Positions 16,871 through 25,541 are shown, numbered from the stretch's first letter. The stretch is DNA of 64,000 nt from Amycolatopsis jejuensis (GCF_000717335.1 NZ_JNYZ01000003.1:124001-188000), one strand, 5' to 3'. Numbers and translations are program-made. Notes: generated from the letters alone by a model not told the origin.

Positions 16871-18038
16871 TGTCGTCGTACTGCCGCCGGTCGCCGACGT
16901 CGTGACTTACCTCCGCATACACGGATGGTTGTCGAGCCCGCCCGGGCCCGGCGGCACTTTGTGGGTCAAAGGCGAGGCCCGGATCGAAGTGCCGGATGAA
17001 CCAGACGACGCGCTGCTGGAATCGGTCTTACGGCGACTCGCCAACGTTGAGGACCGCAACATCAAGACGACGGCCGAGGCGGTGCGGTACGTCCGATTCG
17101 ACGTCACACATATGCGCGCGGTGAACGATTACCGCATCATCGACAAGATCCCTCTCGAAGCAGCGACGAAGCTGATCGGTTCGGCGCGGAAAATGCTTCG
17201 GGCCACCGCAACGACAGCACGCTGGGAGCGCGCCCAGATTGGCAGCAGCTATTCACGGATCGGCGACGAGGTAGTCCGCGAAGCCTTCATGGGACACACA
17301 GAGCGCGGGTCATTCGTCATCCCGGTACTGGTGCCGATTCGCGAACCGGAGCCGCCGGACCCCGCTCGGCCAACCTTGTTCGACAGCCACGACGAACCTG
17401 TGGTGTACGACGCAGCGGCGGAGCCATTCGAGCGCCGGGTTGTCCGGACGTTCGCCCAGTCGATGCAGGCGGTGCACGACCTCGTCGTGGATCCCGACCG
17501 AACCCCGACGACCGACCACATCCACGAACTTGTGTACCGGGGCGTCAGCCGGGAGTTCTGCGCTGGCCTGGCCAATGTGCTGGAGGCAAGCGCGATCGGC
17601 GAATTTGAGACCCGCGTGGAATGGGCTCCTGTGGTGCCCGCTCCGGACACCATGCCGCGGCGGGTTTCGATCAGTGCGGAATCGGCTGACCTGGTTCGGC
17701 TCGTCGCCGAGCGATTGCGCCAGCAGCTTCCGCCGTCCCTGCAAGTGTTCTCCGGCACCATTGTGTCGTTCCGTCACGAGAATCCCGAAGATCCGTTCGG
17801 CGAAATAGGAGTGTCCACCATCAGGCGTGGCCGGGCGTCGGAGATCAAGGTGCGGCTACCCCTGGCGACCTACCGCGAGGCCTGGGAGTGGCACAACGCC
17901 GGCCGTGCTGTTCTTGTCGAGGGCGTGATCCGTCGCTTGCCGGGCAAGCCCAGCATTGTGGACGCACCGGCGCGGGTGCACCCCGTCGACGACCTGGTCA
18001 TTCCTACTTCTTTCCCCGGGCCTGGCGCGACCAGCTGA
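16863..18038 (+). CDS. Hypothetical protein coupled to DUF4365 gene
   Basis: A 391-residue protein I do not recognise. The N-terminal 120 residues look like a folded alpha/beta domain (VVTYLRIHGW, WVKGEARIEVPDEPDDALLE). The middle is charged. The C-terminal ~110 residues contain LQVFSGTIVSFRHENPED and RAVLVEGVIRRLPGKPSIV, a pattern reminiscent of an OB-fold nucleic-acid or protein-binding barrel. No membrane segments or catalytic signatures are obvious. It starts at GTG 16863 inside the end of the DUF4365 gene. Confidence 0.75.
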   Translation: MSDVVVLPPVADVVTYLRIHGWLSSPPGPGGTLWVKGEARIEVPDEPDDALLESVLRRLANVEDRNIKTTAEAVRYVRFDVTHMRAVNDYRIIDKIPLEAATKLIGSARKMLRATATTARWERAQIGSSYSRIGDEVVREAFMGHTERGSFVIPVLVPIREPEPPDPARPTLFDSHDEPVVYDAAAEPFERRVVRTFAQSMQAVHDLVVDPDRTPTTDHIHELVYRGVSREFCAGLANVLEASAIGEFETRVEWAPVVPAPDTMPRRVSISAESADLVRLVAERLRQQLPPSLQVFSGTIVSFRHENPEDPFGEIGVSTIRRGRASEIKVRLPLATYREAWEWHNAGRAVLVEGVIRRLPGKPSIVDAPARVHPVDDLVIPTSFPGPGATS

Positions 18039-18378
18039 GGCGGATGGATCTTGGCGCGCTAGGGAAGGGCCGCCGCTGCGACGTCGCATGAACACCGTGG
18101 CCCATCCGAGCTAGTCGGCCGAGATCCGCACGCGGGGTTCGGGCAGCTTCCGAACCGAAACCGTTGGACACCGTCGTGTGGGCGGCAGTCGGCTGGCACG
18201 ATTGTGCACTTGACCTAGCCGTCGTAAGTCATCCGTTTGGTCGGCATCTGCAAGCCCGCGTTAGAGGTCCCGTCGCACCAGGCAGCCCGGGCGACAGGTC
18301 CGTTCGCGCATGCAGTCCTGCGCAAACGGCCGTGTCGTCACTAAGGTGGCACGAAAGGCCCCCCAACACCCACCAACC
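18039..18378. other. Gene-free region after the accessory module
   Basis: These 340 bases between two convergent genes contain no supportable coding region, RNA gene or strong hairpin that I can see. The stretch probably marks the right border of the inserted module. Confidence 0.4.
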
Positions 18379-20067
18379 TCAAGACTCAGCCGACCGAGCA
18401 ATCCTCTCCGCATATTGCACCGCAGTAGCCGCCCGTTTGACCTTCCCCGACGGTGTCTTCGGCAAGCTCCCCGCCGGGAGGACCACCACTGCGAACGGCC
18501 GCATGTCCACCGCGTCCCGGACCCGGGCCGCGATGGCCTTCGACAGCCGGGTCTCTTCATCCCCCGAACCGGCCAGCTTCGACTCCACCACCACCGCAAA
18601 CCGCTCCCGGCGGCTGCCCGCATCCAGCCGGACTGCGACCGCGTTACCCGCTCGTACCCCGTCCACCGAGCCCGCCGCCCGTTCGATGTCCGTCGGGTAC
18701 AGGTTGCGGCCGCCCATGATGATCACGTCCTTGCGGCGGCCGCAGATCACGATCTGGCCGTCCACGAGATACCCGAGGTCGCCGGTCTTCATCCAGCCGT
18801 CCGCGTCCTGCGTGGACAGCGGGCCGTCCACCGTCAGGTACCCCGGCGTCACTGCCTCGCCGCGCAGCCGGATTTCGCCGACCTCCCGGTTGCCCAAGCG
18901 GCGGCCCGCGTCGTCGACGATGTCTGCCTCCAGGCCGTCCAGTGGGCGGCCCAGCAGCGCAAACGCGCGCACCGCATCGGTTCCCCGGCGCGGATCGGCC
19001 GCGGGTACCGGCACTGCGCGGTTGTCCGCCTCCAGCGCGTCCGCCTCGACGACGTCCAAGGTCAGCCCCGTGAACAGCGGCGCGAACGACACCGCCAGCG
19101 TCGCCTCTGCCATGCCGTACGCGGGAAACACGCACTCCGGCGGCATCTTGAACCGCTTACCCGCGTCGACGAACGTCTGCACCGCCGTCTCGTCGATCGG
19201 CTCCGCGCCGTTGAGGGCGATCCGCAGCGTCGACAGGTCGTAGGCGTCGTCGTCCTCGACGCGCGCCATTCGCTTGCCGACGATGGCGTACGCGAAGTTC
19301 GGCGCTGCCGTCGTCGTCCCGCCGTACTTGCTGATCAGCTCCGGCCAGATCAGCGGTCCGGTGAGGAACTCGACCGGCGTGATCTTCACCAGCTCGACAC
19401 CGAACGTCATCGGCACCGTCAGAAACCCGACCATGCCCATGTCGTGGAACGTCGGCAGCCAGGACACCATCACGTCGCGCTCGAAGTCGAACTCCGCGCG
19501 GTCCACCATCGCCTTGACGTTCGTGTACAGGTTCCCGTACGTGATCCGCACGGCCTTAGGCTCCGCGGTGGACCCGCTGGTGAGCTGCAGCAACGCGGTG
19601 TCGCCCTCGGCGGTCGGCACGATCTCGGCGAGCGGCGACGCGGCGGCCAGCTCGGTGATCACCGAGTACTGGATGCCCTTCTCCGCCAGCACTGGCGCGA
19701 GCTGGTCGAACGGCTCGCCCAGCAGGACGAGTTCGGCGCCGATCATGCGCAGCACCTTCACCGTGTCCTCAGCCCATTCGGCGAGGTCGGTGCGCGCGGT
19801 CGGCTGGTGCAGCATCGTGACGCTGCCGCCGGTGAGCCACACCGCCTGCACGGTCGGCGCGATGAGCACCGGCGCCGCGGCCAGCACCGCCACCGCGCTC
19901 CCCGGCGCCAGCCCGCCGGAAACCAGCCCACCTGCGATCGCGCGCGCCTGCTCGTGCACCTCGGCCCAGGTCCGGCGTACCGGCTCGCGTGGTTCCCCAG
20001 TGACCATGCCGCGCTGCTGACCGCGCCCCGCCGCCGTACTGACGAGCGTGTCCACAAAACGACTCAT
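18379..20067 (-). CDS. Fatty acyl-AMP ligase / AMP-dependent synthetase
   Basis: A 562-residue adenylate-forming enzyme. The phosphate-binding loop is LLQLTSGSTAEPKAV, the A5 region is VFPAYGMAEATLAVSF, the hinge region runs MKTGDLGYLVDGQIVICGRRKDVII, and the catalytic Lys motif is LPKTPSGKVKR. The SWLPTFHDMGMVGFL segment and GMAEATL are typical of fatty acyl-AMP ligases, which load acyl chains onto carrier proteins. No PKS or ACP gene is nearby. It occupies the position of Rv1013 (pks16) in M. tuberculosis. It is the last gene of an ispE-ABC-F-ligase run. Confidence 0.88.
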   Translation of the reverse strand: MSRFVDTLVSTAAGRGQQRGMVTGEPREPVRRTWAEVHEQARAIAGGLVSGGLAPGSAVAVLAAAPVLIAPTVQAVWLTGGSVTMLHQPTARTDLAEWAEDTVKVLRMIGAELVLLGEPFDQLAPVLAEKGIQYSVITELAAASPLAEIVPTAEGDTALLQLTSGSTAEPKAVRITYGNLYTNVKAMVDRAEFDFERDVMVSWLPTFHDMGMVGFLTVPMTFGVELVKITPVEFLTGPLIWPELISKYGGTTTAAPNFAYAIVGKRMARVEDDDAYDLSTLRIALNGAEPIDETAVQTFVDAGKRFKMPPECVFPAYGMAEATLAVSFAPLFTGLTLDVVEADALEADNRAVPVPAADPRRGTDAVRAFALLGRPLDGLEADIVDDAGRRLGNREVGEIRLRGEAVTPGYLTVDGPLSTQDADGWMKTGDLGYLVDGQIVICGRRKDVIIMGGRNLYPTDIERAAGSVDGVRAGNAVAVRLDAGSRRERFAVVVESKLAGSGDEETRLSKAIAARVRDAVDMRPFAVVVLPAGSLPKTPSGKVKRAATAVQYAERIARSAES

Positions 20068-20123
20068 GGCCGCAACATTACTGTCTGGTTGTCAACGCCC
20101 GCCTGCTGTGGCGTGAACAGTGC

Positions 20124-21893
20124 TCATTCCAGCGCTTCGGACGTCTCCAGCCAGCGCGCCTCGACGTCGTCCTTCTCCGCGTGTACGGCCTTCAGCTCGG
20201 CACCCAGATCGATCAGCTTCTCCGGATCCGTGGCCGCCTCGGCAAGTGCCGCATGCAGCTTCTCCTCGCGCTTGGCGAGCTGGTCGAGCTTACGCTCCAA
20301 CCGGCCCAATTCCTTCTGCGCCGCACGGATTTCCGCCGCGCTGCGCTTGGCCTCGGTCTTCTCCGGTGCGGGCGTTTCGCGACGCGGCACAGCATCTTTC
20401 ATGCTCGCGCGCCGCTGCAGGTACTCCTCGATCCCGCCCGGCAGATGCGTGACCCGGCCGTCGCCGAACAGCGCGTACGTGGCGTCGCAGACCCGCTCGA
20501 CCAGGTACCGGTCGTGCGAGACCACGACCATCGTGCCCGGCCAGCCGTCGAGCAGGTCCTCGAGCTGCTGGAGGGTGTCGATGTCCAGGTCGTTCGTGGG
20601 CTCGTCGAGCAGCAGCACGTTCGGTTCGGCCATCAGCAACCGGCACAGCTGCAACCGGCGCCGCTCGCCGCCGGACAGGTCACCGACCGGCGTCCACTGC
20701 CGCGCCGCCGGGAAGCCCAGCTTCTCGCCCAGCTGCGACGCCGACATCTCCTGCTTGCCGAAGACAACGCGACCCGCGACCTGCTCGATCGCCTGCAGCA
20801 CCCGCAGATCGGCGGGCAGGTCGTCGAGTTCCTGCCGCAGATGCGCGAGCGCGACCGTCTTGCCCTGTACGCGCCGCCCGGTCTCCGTCCCGACGTCGCC
20901 GCCCAGCAGCTTGAGCAGCGTCGTCTTCCCGGACCCGTTCACGCCGACCAGCCCGATCCGGTCGCCCGGCCCGATCCGCCAGGTCACGTGGTCGACCAGG
21001 GTCCGGTCGCCGACCGTGAGCGAGACGTCTTCCAGCTCCAGCACCGTTTTGCCGAGCCGCCGCTTCGCGAACGCCATCAGCTCGACGGAATCGCGCGGCG
21101 GCGGAACGTCGGAGATCAGCGCCTCGGCCGCCTCGACGCGGTAGCGCGGCTTCGACGAACGGGCCTGCGGACCGCGGCGCAGCCACGCGAGTTCCTTGCG
21201 CGCCAGGTTCTGCCGCTTCTCCTCCGCCGACGCGGCGAGCCGGGCCCGTTCGGCCCGCGCGAAGATCCAGTCGGCGTAACCGCCTTCGTACTGCTCGACC
21301 CGGCCGTTCGCGACCTCCCAGGTGAGCCCCGCGACAGTATCGAGGAACCACCGGTCGTGCGTCACCACCACGACCGCGATCCGCCTGGCCAGCAGGTGAT
21401 CGGCGAGCCAGCGGACGCCCTCGATGTCGAGATGGTTGGTGGGCTCGTCGAGCACCACCAGGTCCAGCTCCCCGGTGAGCGCGGCGGCGAGCGCGACGCG
21501 ACGGCGTTCGCCGCCGGACAGGTTCGCGGTTGGCGTCTCGAGCCCGATCGCGGTGATGCCCAGACCGTCCACAATGGAGCGGACCCGCGCGTCGGCGGCC
21601 CATTCGTGCTCGGCGCCGTACCGCTGCAGCACCACATCCGCCACGGTACTGCCCGAAGGCAGTTCGGTGCGCTGGGTGACGACGGCCATCCGCAGGTCGC
21701 GCATGTGGCTCACCCGGCCGGAATCCGGCTCGCTGAGTCCGGAAAGGACTTCGAGCAGGGTCGTCTTCCCGCCGCCGTTGAGCCCGACCACGCCGATCCG
21801 CTGCCCCTCCGAAATGCCGAGGGAGACGTTGTCCAGCAACGGTTTCACACCGTAGGCCTTGCTCACCGACTCCAGGTTGACCAGGTTGGCCAT
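20124..21893 (-). CDS. ABC-F family ATP-binding protein
   Basis: A 589-residue duplicated ATPase without membrane segments. Both halves have Walker A (GLNGGGKTT, GVNGSGKTT), signature (LSGGERRRVALA, LSGGERRRLQLC) and Walker B (LVVLDEPTNHLD, VLLLDEPTNDLD). The linker and a charged C-terminal coiled coil (EKTEAKRSAAEIRAAQKELG onward) are like Uup. ABC-F proteins act on the ribosome; whether this one is a translation factor or gives antibiotic resistance is open. The ATG 21893 has AAAGGA upstream and follows ispE by 30 bp. An upstream GTG at 21908 is less likely. Confidence 0.92.
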   Translation of the reverse strand: MANLVNLESVSKAYGVKPLLDNVSLGISEGQRIGVVGLNGGGKTTLLEVLSGLSEPDSGRVSHMRDLRMAVVTQRTELPSGSTVADVVLQRYGAEHEWAADARVRSIVDGLGITAIGLETPTANLSGGERRRVALAAALTGELDLVVLDEPTNHLDIEGVRWLADHLLARRIAVVVVTHDRWFLDTVAGLTWEVANGRVEQYEGGYADWIFARAERARLAASAEEKRQNLARKELAWLRRGPQARSSKPRYRVEAAEALISDVPPPRDSVELMAFAKRRLGKTVLELEDVSLTVGDRTLVDHVTWRIGPGDRIGLVGVNGSGKTTLLKLLGGDVGTETGRRVQGKTVALAHLRQELDDLPADLRVLQAIEQVAGRVVFGKQEMSASQLGEKLGFPAARQWTPVGDLSGGERRRLQLCRLLMAEPNVLLLDEPTNDLDIDTLQQLEDLLDGWPGTMVVVSHDRYLVERVCDATYALFGDGRVTHLPGGIEEYLQRRASMKDAVPRRETPAPEKTEAKRSAAEIRAAQKELGRLERKLDQLAKREEKLHAALAEAATDPEKLIDLGAELKAVHAEKDDVEARWLETSEALE

Positions 21894-21923
21894 CCGGATC
21901 CTTTCCACAATGGAGGTGTTGGT

Positions 21924-22892
21924 TCAGGCGTGCACGCGCGGGGGCACGTTGCGCGGGGCGTCGTCGCCGCCGACCACGCGAGCGCCGGGTACCGGGCCGT
22001 GCGCGACCCGCACCGTGCGGCACACCCCCGCGCCGGACAGCTCGGCAGCGACCTCGACCGCGGAATCCGCGTCGGCGCACAGGAATGCGCACGTCGGCCC
22101 CGAGCCGGACACGCATCCGGCGAGCGCACCCGCGTTCACCCCGGCCCGCAGCGTGCGCCGCAAACCAGGGCGGAGGGACACCGCTGCCGCTTGAAGATCG
22201 TTGCCGAGCAACAGGGCGAGCTGCCGTGGGTCACCCGACGCGAGCGCCTCCACCACCGGCGTATGCGACCCGATCCGCGGCGGCTTGCCTTCCTCCCGCA
22301 ACCGGTCGAGCTCCCCGAAGACTTTGGGGGTGGACAGGCCTTTCTCATCGAAGGCCAGCACCCAGTGGAACGTGTGCCGCGCGAGGACCGGCACGAGCTG
22401 CTCGCCGCGTCCGGTGCCGAGCGCGGTGCCGCCGTAGAGCGCGAAGGGCACGTCGCTGCCGAGCCGCCCGGCGATGCCGGCGAGCTCGTCGCGGGTGACG
22501 TCGAGCTTCCAGAGCGTGGAGAGCCCGACGAGCGTCGCCGCGGCGTCCGCGCTCCCGCCTGCCATGCCGCCGGCGACCGGAATGCCCTTGCGCAGCACGA
22601 TCCGCACCTTGGGTTCGCCGGAGTCCGGCCGCCCGGCGTAGGTGGCGAGCTCGCAGGCCGCACGCCAGGCGAGGTTGGTGCCGTCGGTGGGCACCGTGCG
22701 CTCCCCCTCGCCGAACACCTCGACCCCGGGCTCGTCCGTCGCCGCGACGGTGACCTCGTCGGTGAGCGAAAGCGCCTGGAAGACGGTGACCAGCTCGTGG
22801 AACCCGTCCGCCCGCAGGTCGCCGACGGCCAGGTGCAGATTGACCTTGGCCGGGACCCGGACGGTGACTGGTGGTGGTACGACGGCGAGCAC
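21924..22892 (-). CDS. ispE: 4-diphosphocytidyl-2-C-methyl-D-erythritol kinase
   Basis: A 322-residue GHMP kinase of the non-mevalonate isoprenoid pathway, phosphorylating CDP-ME. The N-terminal substrate motif [20 protein letters not shown], the ATP loop [15 protein letters not shown], and the C-terminal [12 protein letters not shown] are all conserved. It occupies its usual actinobacterial place near ksgA. It leads a run with the ABC-F and acyl-AMP ligase genes on the minus strand. The start ATG is at 22892. Confidence 0.96.
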   Translation of the reverse strand: MLAVVPPPVTVRVPAKVNLHLAVGDLRADGFHELVTVFQALSLTDEVTVAATDEPGVEVFGEGERTVPTDGTNLAWRAACELATYAGRPDSGEPKVRIVLRKGIPVAGGMAGGSADAAATLVGLSTLWKLDVTRDELAGIAGRLGSDVPFALYGGTALGTGRGEQLVPVLARHTFHWVLAFDEKGLSTPKVFGELDRLREEGKPPRIGSHTPVVEALASGDPRQLALLLGNDLQAAAVSLRPGLRRTLRAGVNAGALAGCVSGSGPTCAFLCADADSAVEVAAELSGAGVCRTVRVAHGPVPGARVVGGDDAPRNVPPRVHA

Positions 22893-23011
22893 GAGTCCAG
22901 CCTACGTGCCTGCTTCCCGCCGGTCCCCACCAGGAGAAAACGGCGCAGCGAAAGTCTTCCGGAGCCGGTACCGCGCTGGACGGGAGAGTAGTTTGGAAGT
23001 AATTTGGAAGT

Positions 23012-23551
23012 ATGGCCGGGCTGGACGTCAACATCTCCGAGCTGTCCCTGCACCCACGCCGGGTGGTGGAGCAGCTCGAACGTTCCCCGAGCCGTTCCGT
23101 GCGCATTCGCCGTCGCGAGAAGGACCAGCAGGACCTGGTGCTGGTCACCGCAGAGCGCGCCGAGCAGGTGGTCGCCGCCGCCTCGGCCACCACCAAGATC
23201 TTCGTGGAGCTGATGCGCCGCAGCGATCTTGCGGTCACGCTCGCCACGGAGGTGCTGCCCGCCGCGTTCCCGTGGGTCCGGTACCTCCCGAAGGAAGACG
23301 TGCAGAGGTTTGTCGCCGAACTGGTCGAGACCCTGGAACGCGCGGACTCTCTCGGCAATCCGGCACCGGTCGCCACCCTCGTGGCCGCGTGGAAGCAGAC
23401 CGCCGAAGTCCACGCGGATCCGGAACTTGCGGCGATCCTGGGCCAGGAAGGCAGTGCCTTCGGAGGAACACGGCCACCCGGGAAGCCGTCGCTACGCGAG
23501 TCTCGCCCGTCCAAAGTGGACGGAACAACCGGGCCAGGACGCGTGTCCTGA
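23012..23551 (+). CDS. Orphan Phd/YefM-like protein
   Basis: A 179-residue protein. The first ~55 residues (NISELSLHPRRVVEQLERSP, then VRIRRREKDQQDLVLVTAER) follow the pattern of the Phd/YefM antitoxin DNA-binding domain: ISEL, a helix, a basic beta hairpin and VLVTAER. The remaining ~120 residues form a helical domain not found in simple antitoxins. No toxin gene adjoins it. The ATG 23012 lies behind a duplicated TTTGGAAGT, giving a good ribosome binding site. It may be a regulator derived from an antitoxin. Confidence 0.7.
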   Translation: MAGLDVNISELSLHPRRVVEQLERSPSRSVRIRRREKDQQDLVLVTAERAEQVVAAASATTKIFVELMRRSDLAVTLATEVLPAAFPWVRYLPKEDVQRFVAELVETLERADSLGNPAPVATLVAAWKQTAEVHADPELAAILGQEGSAFGGTRPPGKPSLRESRPSKVDGTTGPGRVS

Positions 23552-23599
23552 AGCTTTGGACAACGGGTCCACAGAACCGGGTACCCCGTCCGGAAACAG

Positions 23600-23633
23600 C
23601 GAGGGCCGCCCCCGGCAACGGGAGCGGCCCTCG
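23600..23633. terminator. Bidirectional hairpin terminator
   Basis: CGAGGGCCGC (23600-23609) pairs with GCGGCCCTCG (23624-23633), and the loop contains a further CCC/GGG pairing. It lies between the ends of the convergent Phd-like and MetN-like genes, so it can serve both. The flanks are A/T-containing but have no long T-run. Confidence 0.7.
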
Positions 23634-23644
23634 AAAGAACTGGC

Positions 23645-24664
23645 TCAGGCGGCGACGACGCTCTGCGGTCCCCGGGCCGGTTGGGCCGCGGCCACGTGGG
23701 CTCCCCGGTCCGAGATCCACGACAGGGCGGCCTCGGCGCGCTCGCCGCGGACTCCCAGGCGGAAGCGGGCGATCGGGGTGTCGCCGATGCGGGTCAGGCC
23801 GCCGCCGATGGTTGCCAGTTCCACGTCGAAGCGGGCGGCCGCTTCGGGGAGCAGGGCGCCCACCGAGGCGAAACCGATCAGGACCACGTCCACCGCACGG
23901 TCGTACTTCGCCGACGTCGCGCGCGAAGTCTCGATCGACGGCAGCACCGCCTGCGCCGTCCAGCTGTCCGGCGTGGAGATCAGGTCCAGCACCGTGCCGC
24001 GCTCCACGACTGCGCCGTTGTCCAGCACGGCGACGTCGTCGCACACGCGGCGGACCACGTCGGCGTCCGGCGTGGTCACCACCACCGTGACGCCCAGCTC
24101 GGCACGCGCCCGGTCCAGCACCGCGAGCACCGCGCCCGCGTCCTCGGGCGAAACTCCGGCGGTCGGGTCGTCGGCCAGCAGCACGGCCGGTCCGGCGGCC
24201 AGCGCCCTGGCGACCGCGACCCGGCGGAGCTGACCCTCGGTGAGCTCGTCCGGCTTCTGCGTGGCACGGGCGGTGAGGCCGGCCAGGTCGAGCAGCGAAC
24301 CGACCCGGCTGCGCCGCTGCGGACCGTCGACGCCCAGTTGCTCGAGCGGGCTCGCGATGTTTCCGGCGACGGTGCGCTCGGCGACCAGCTCCGGCTTGGT
24401 CCCGACCACGCCGAGCTGACGGCGGATCTCCCGCAGCCGCTTGCCGTCGAGGGTCGCGGTGTTGAGGCCGTCGAGCCGCACGACCCCGCGGTCGGGGCGC
24501 TCCTGCAGGGCAATGCAACGGGCGAGCGTGGACTTGCCGGAACCGGCCGGGCCCACGACGCCGAACAGCGAACCGGCCTGCACCTCGACACTCACGTCAC
24601 GCAGGGCGGCGACTCGGTTTCCATGGAAGGGAAAGGACTTGGACACGTTTTCGACAGTGATCAC
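23645..24664 (-). CDS. Degenerate MetN-like ABC ATPase with NIL domain
   Basis: 339 residues, start GTG 24664 (VITVENVSKSF) with GGAG upstream. The fold is that of methionine importer ATPases with a C-terminal NIL domain (about 260-335). Walker A GPAGSGKST is intact, but the Q-loop Gln is replaced (VVGTKPEL), the signature is LTEGQLRR instead of LSGGQ, the Walker B catalytic Glu is Asp (LLADDPTAG), the D-loop Asp is lost, and the H-loop His is Pro (TTPDAD). It may bind but hardly hydrolyse ATP. No MetI or MetQ gene adjoins. A SAM-I riboswitch and a leader peptide lie upstream. A regulatory or sensor role is inferred. Confidence 0.8.
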   Translation of the reverse strand: MITVENVSKSFPFHGNRVAALRDVSVEVQAGSLFGVVGPAGSGKSTLARCIALQERPDRGVVRLDGLNTATLDGKRLREIRRQLGVVGTKPELVAERTVAGNIASPLEQLGVDGPQRRSRVGSLLDLAGLTARATQKPDELTEGQLRRVAVARALAAGPAVLLADDPTAGVSPEDAGAVLAVLDRARAELGVTVVVTTPDADVVRRVCDDVAVLDNGAVVERGTVLDLISTPDSWTAQAVLPSIETSRATSAKYDRAVDVVLIGFASVGALLPEAAARFDVELATIGGGLTRIGDTPIARFRLGVRGERAEAALSWISDRGAHVAAAQPARGPQSVVAA

Positions 24665-24726
24665 GAAAGAGCTCCAGGCAAGCGGGCGCAGCACCGGTTA
24701 CGGGCGCGCCGGGCGTCATCGAATTA

Positions 24727-24743
24727 CCGTCCATTTCGGACGG
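24727..24743 (-). promoter_or_regulatory. Small hairpin between leader peptide and MetN-like gene
   Basis: CCGTCC and GGACGG enclose a five-base loop, 25 bases after the leader-peptide stop and about 60 bases before the GTG of the ATPase gene. No T-run follows. It could be an attenuator stem whose formation depends on ribosomes on the leader peptide; this is inference from position. Confidence 0.35.
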
Positions 24744-24767
24744 CGCAAGAAACTGCGGAAAAGACGA

Positions 24768-24869
24768 TCAGGCGATGACCATGGAGCGTTGACACGCACA
24801 TACCGTGCGGCGACCTTCGTCGACGACACGCCGGCGGGTCAGCAGGAGCGGGCGGGTGACCCTCTTCAT
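24768..24869 (-). CDS. Putative 33-residue Cys-containing leader peptide
   Basis: A short reading frame between the SAM-I aptamer and the MetN-like gene. It encodes MKRVTRPLLLTRRRVV, a basic stretch, then VCACQRS near the end. The LLTRRxVD-like core and late cysteines resemble the small leader peptides found before sulfur-metabolism genes in actinobacteria. Its ribosome binding site GGAGG (24883-24879) overlaps the 3' strand of riboswitch helix P1. Cys or Met starvation could stall ribosomes at the CAC codons and affect the downstream gene. Confidence 0.6.
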   Translation of the reverse strand: MKRVTRPLLLTRRRVVDEGRRTVCACQRSMVIA

Positions 24870-24880
24870 CGGAAACAGCC

Positions 24881-24967
24881 TCCATCGGTCCTGGCGGTAG
24901 CACCTGCCCTGCGGAGGGTGGTTGCTGCGACTTCGGCGAGCCAGGTCTCTCAGTCGCTCGGGATGGA
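24881..24967 (-). ncRNA. SAM-I (S-box) riboswitch
   Basis: On the minus strand, P1 is formed by TCCATC (24967-24962) and GATGGA (24886-24881). Between them are CCGAGCGACTGAGAGACCTGG with its kink-turn, the invariant GCAGCAACC (24928-24920), and AGGTGCTA (24905-24898), then GCCAGGACC. This is the actinobacterial form of the S-box aptamer that binds S-adenosylmethionine. It lies 217 bases upstream of the MetN-like gene. The P1 3' strand includes the first bases of the leader-peptide ribosome binding site, suggesting translational control. Confidence 0.85.
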
Positions 24968-25541
24968 CGTACTGAGTAAAGCCGATCCCACTGGCTGAAC
25001 GCAAGCGCGTTGGTGCAGATCACACGTCTGGTGGTGCCCGGATACCGGAACACCCCGTCCTGGATCGCGGGACCCGAAAGCTCGGCCACCGAAGCGTGCT
25101 TCGACCGGCGGATTCCCCGGCGCGACCCGGTCACGGCCGCCCGGTTCCACTGTGGACGATCAAGGTCGCCTCATGGACAGCACTTTCCGGGGCAGCTTGT
25201 CAAGCGGGAGCTGGTTCGGCCGACCTCGGGGTGGACGGTCGAGATAGTTCGTAAGGCAAGTCACTTTGGGTGGGACCGCCGAAGTGGACACGCACGGCCC
25301 GTCACCGGGAGAACACGGATGCCGCAGCGAGCGGGCCCCGGTCGGCCGCACCCCCCGATCACGCCGGAGCACTGCCGGGCATGAGTGTGGCACAGGCCAC
25401 AGGAACAGCGTTCCAAGAATGCGAAGGACGTCTCACGTAATGCCCAGCGATACCGGGAACAGTGCCCATTACTCGCCTTTGCAGATCCGAAATCCGCACT
25501 ACCTTGGACTTATCGCCTGCAAAAGCACGAAAGGATCGGAC
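24968..25541. other. Gene-free region between riboswitch and secreted-protein gene
   Basis: These 574 bases must hold the minus-strand promoter for the riboswitch transcript and the plus-strand promoter for the small secreted protein. I see no supportable gene, clear promoter hexamers or strong repeats here. Confidence 0.35.

Noticed and set aside
24968..25384. Several 60-125-residue open frames upstream of the small secreted protein
   Set aside because: No ribosome binding sites, no family resemblance, and irregular composition; treated as non-coding.
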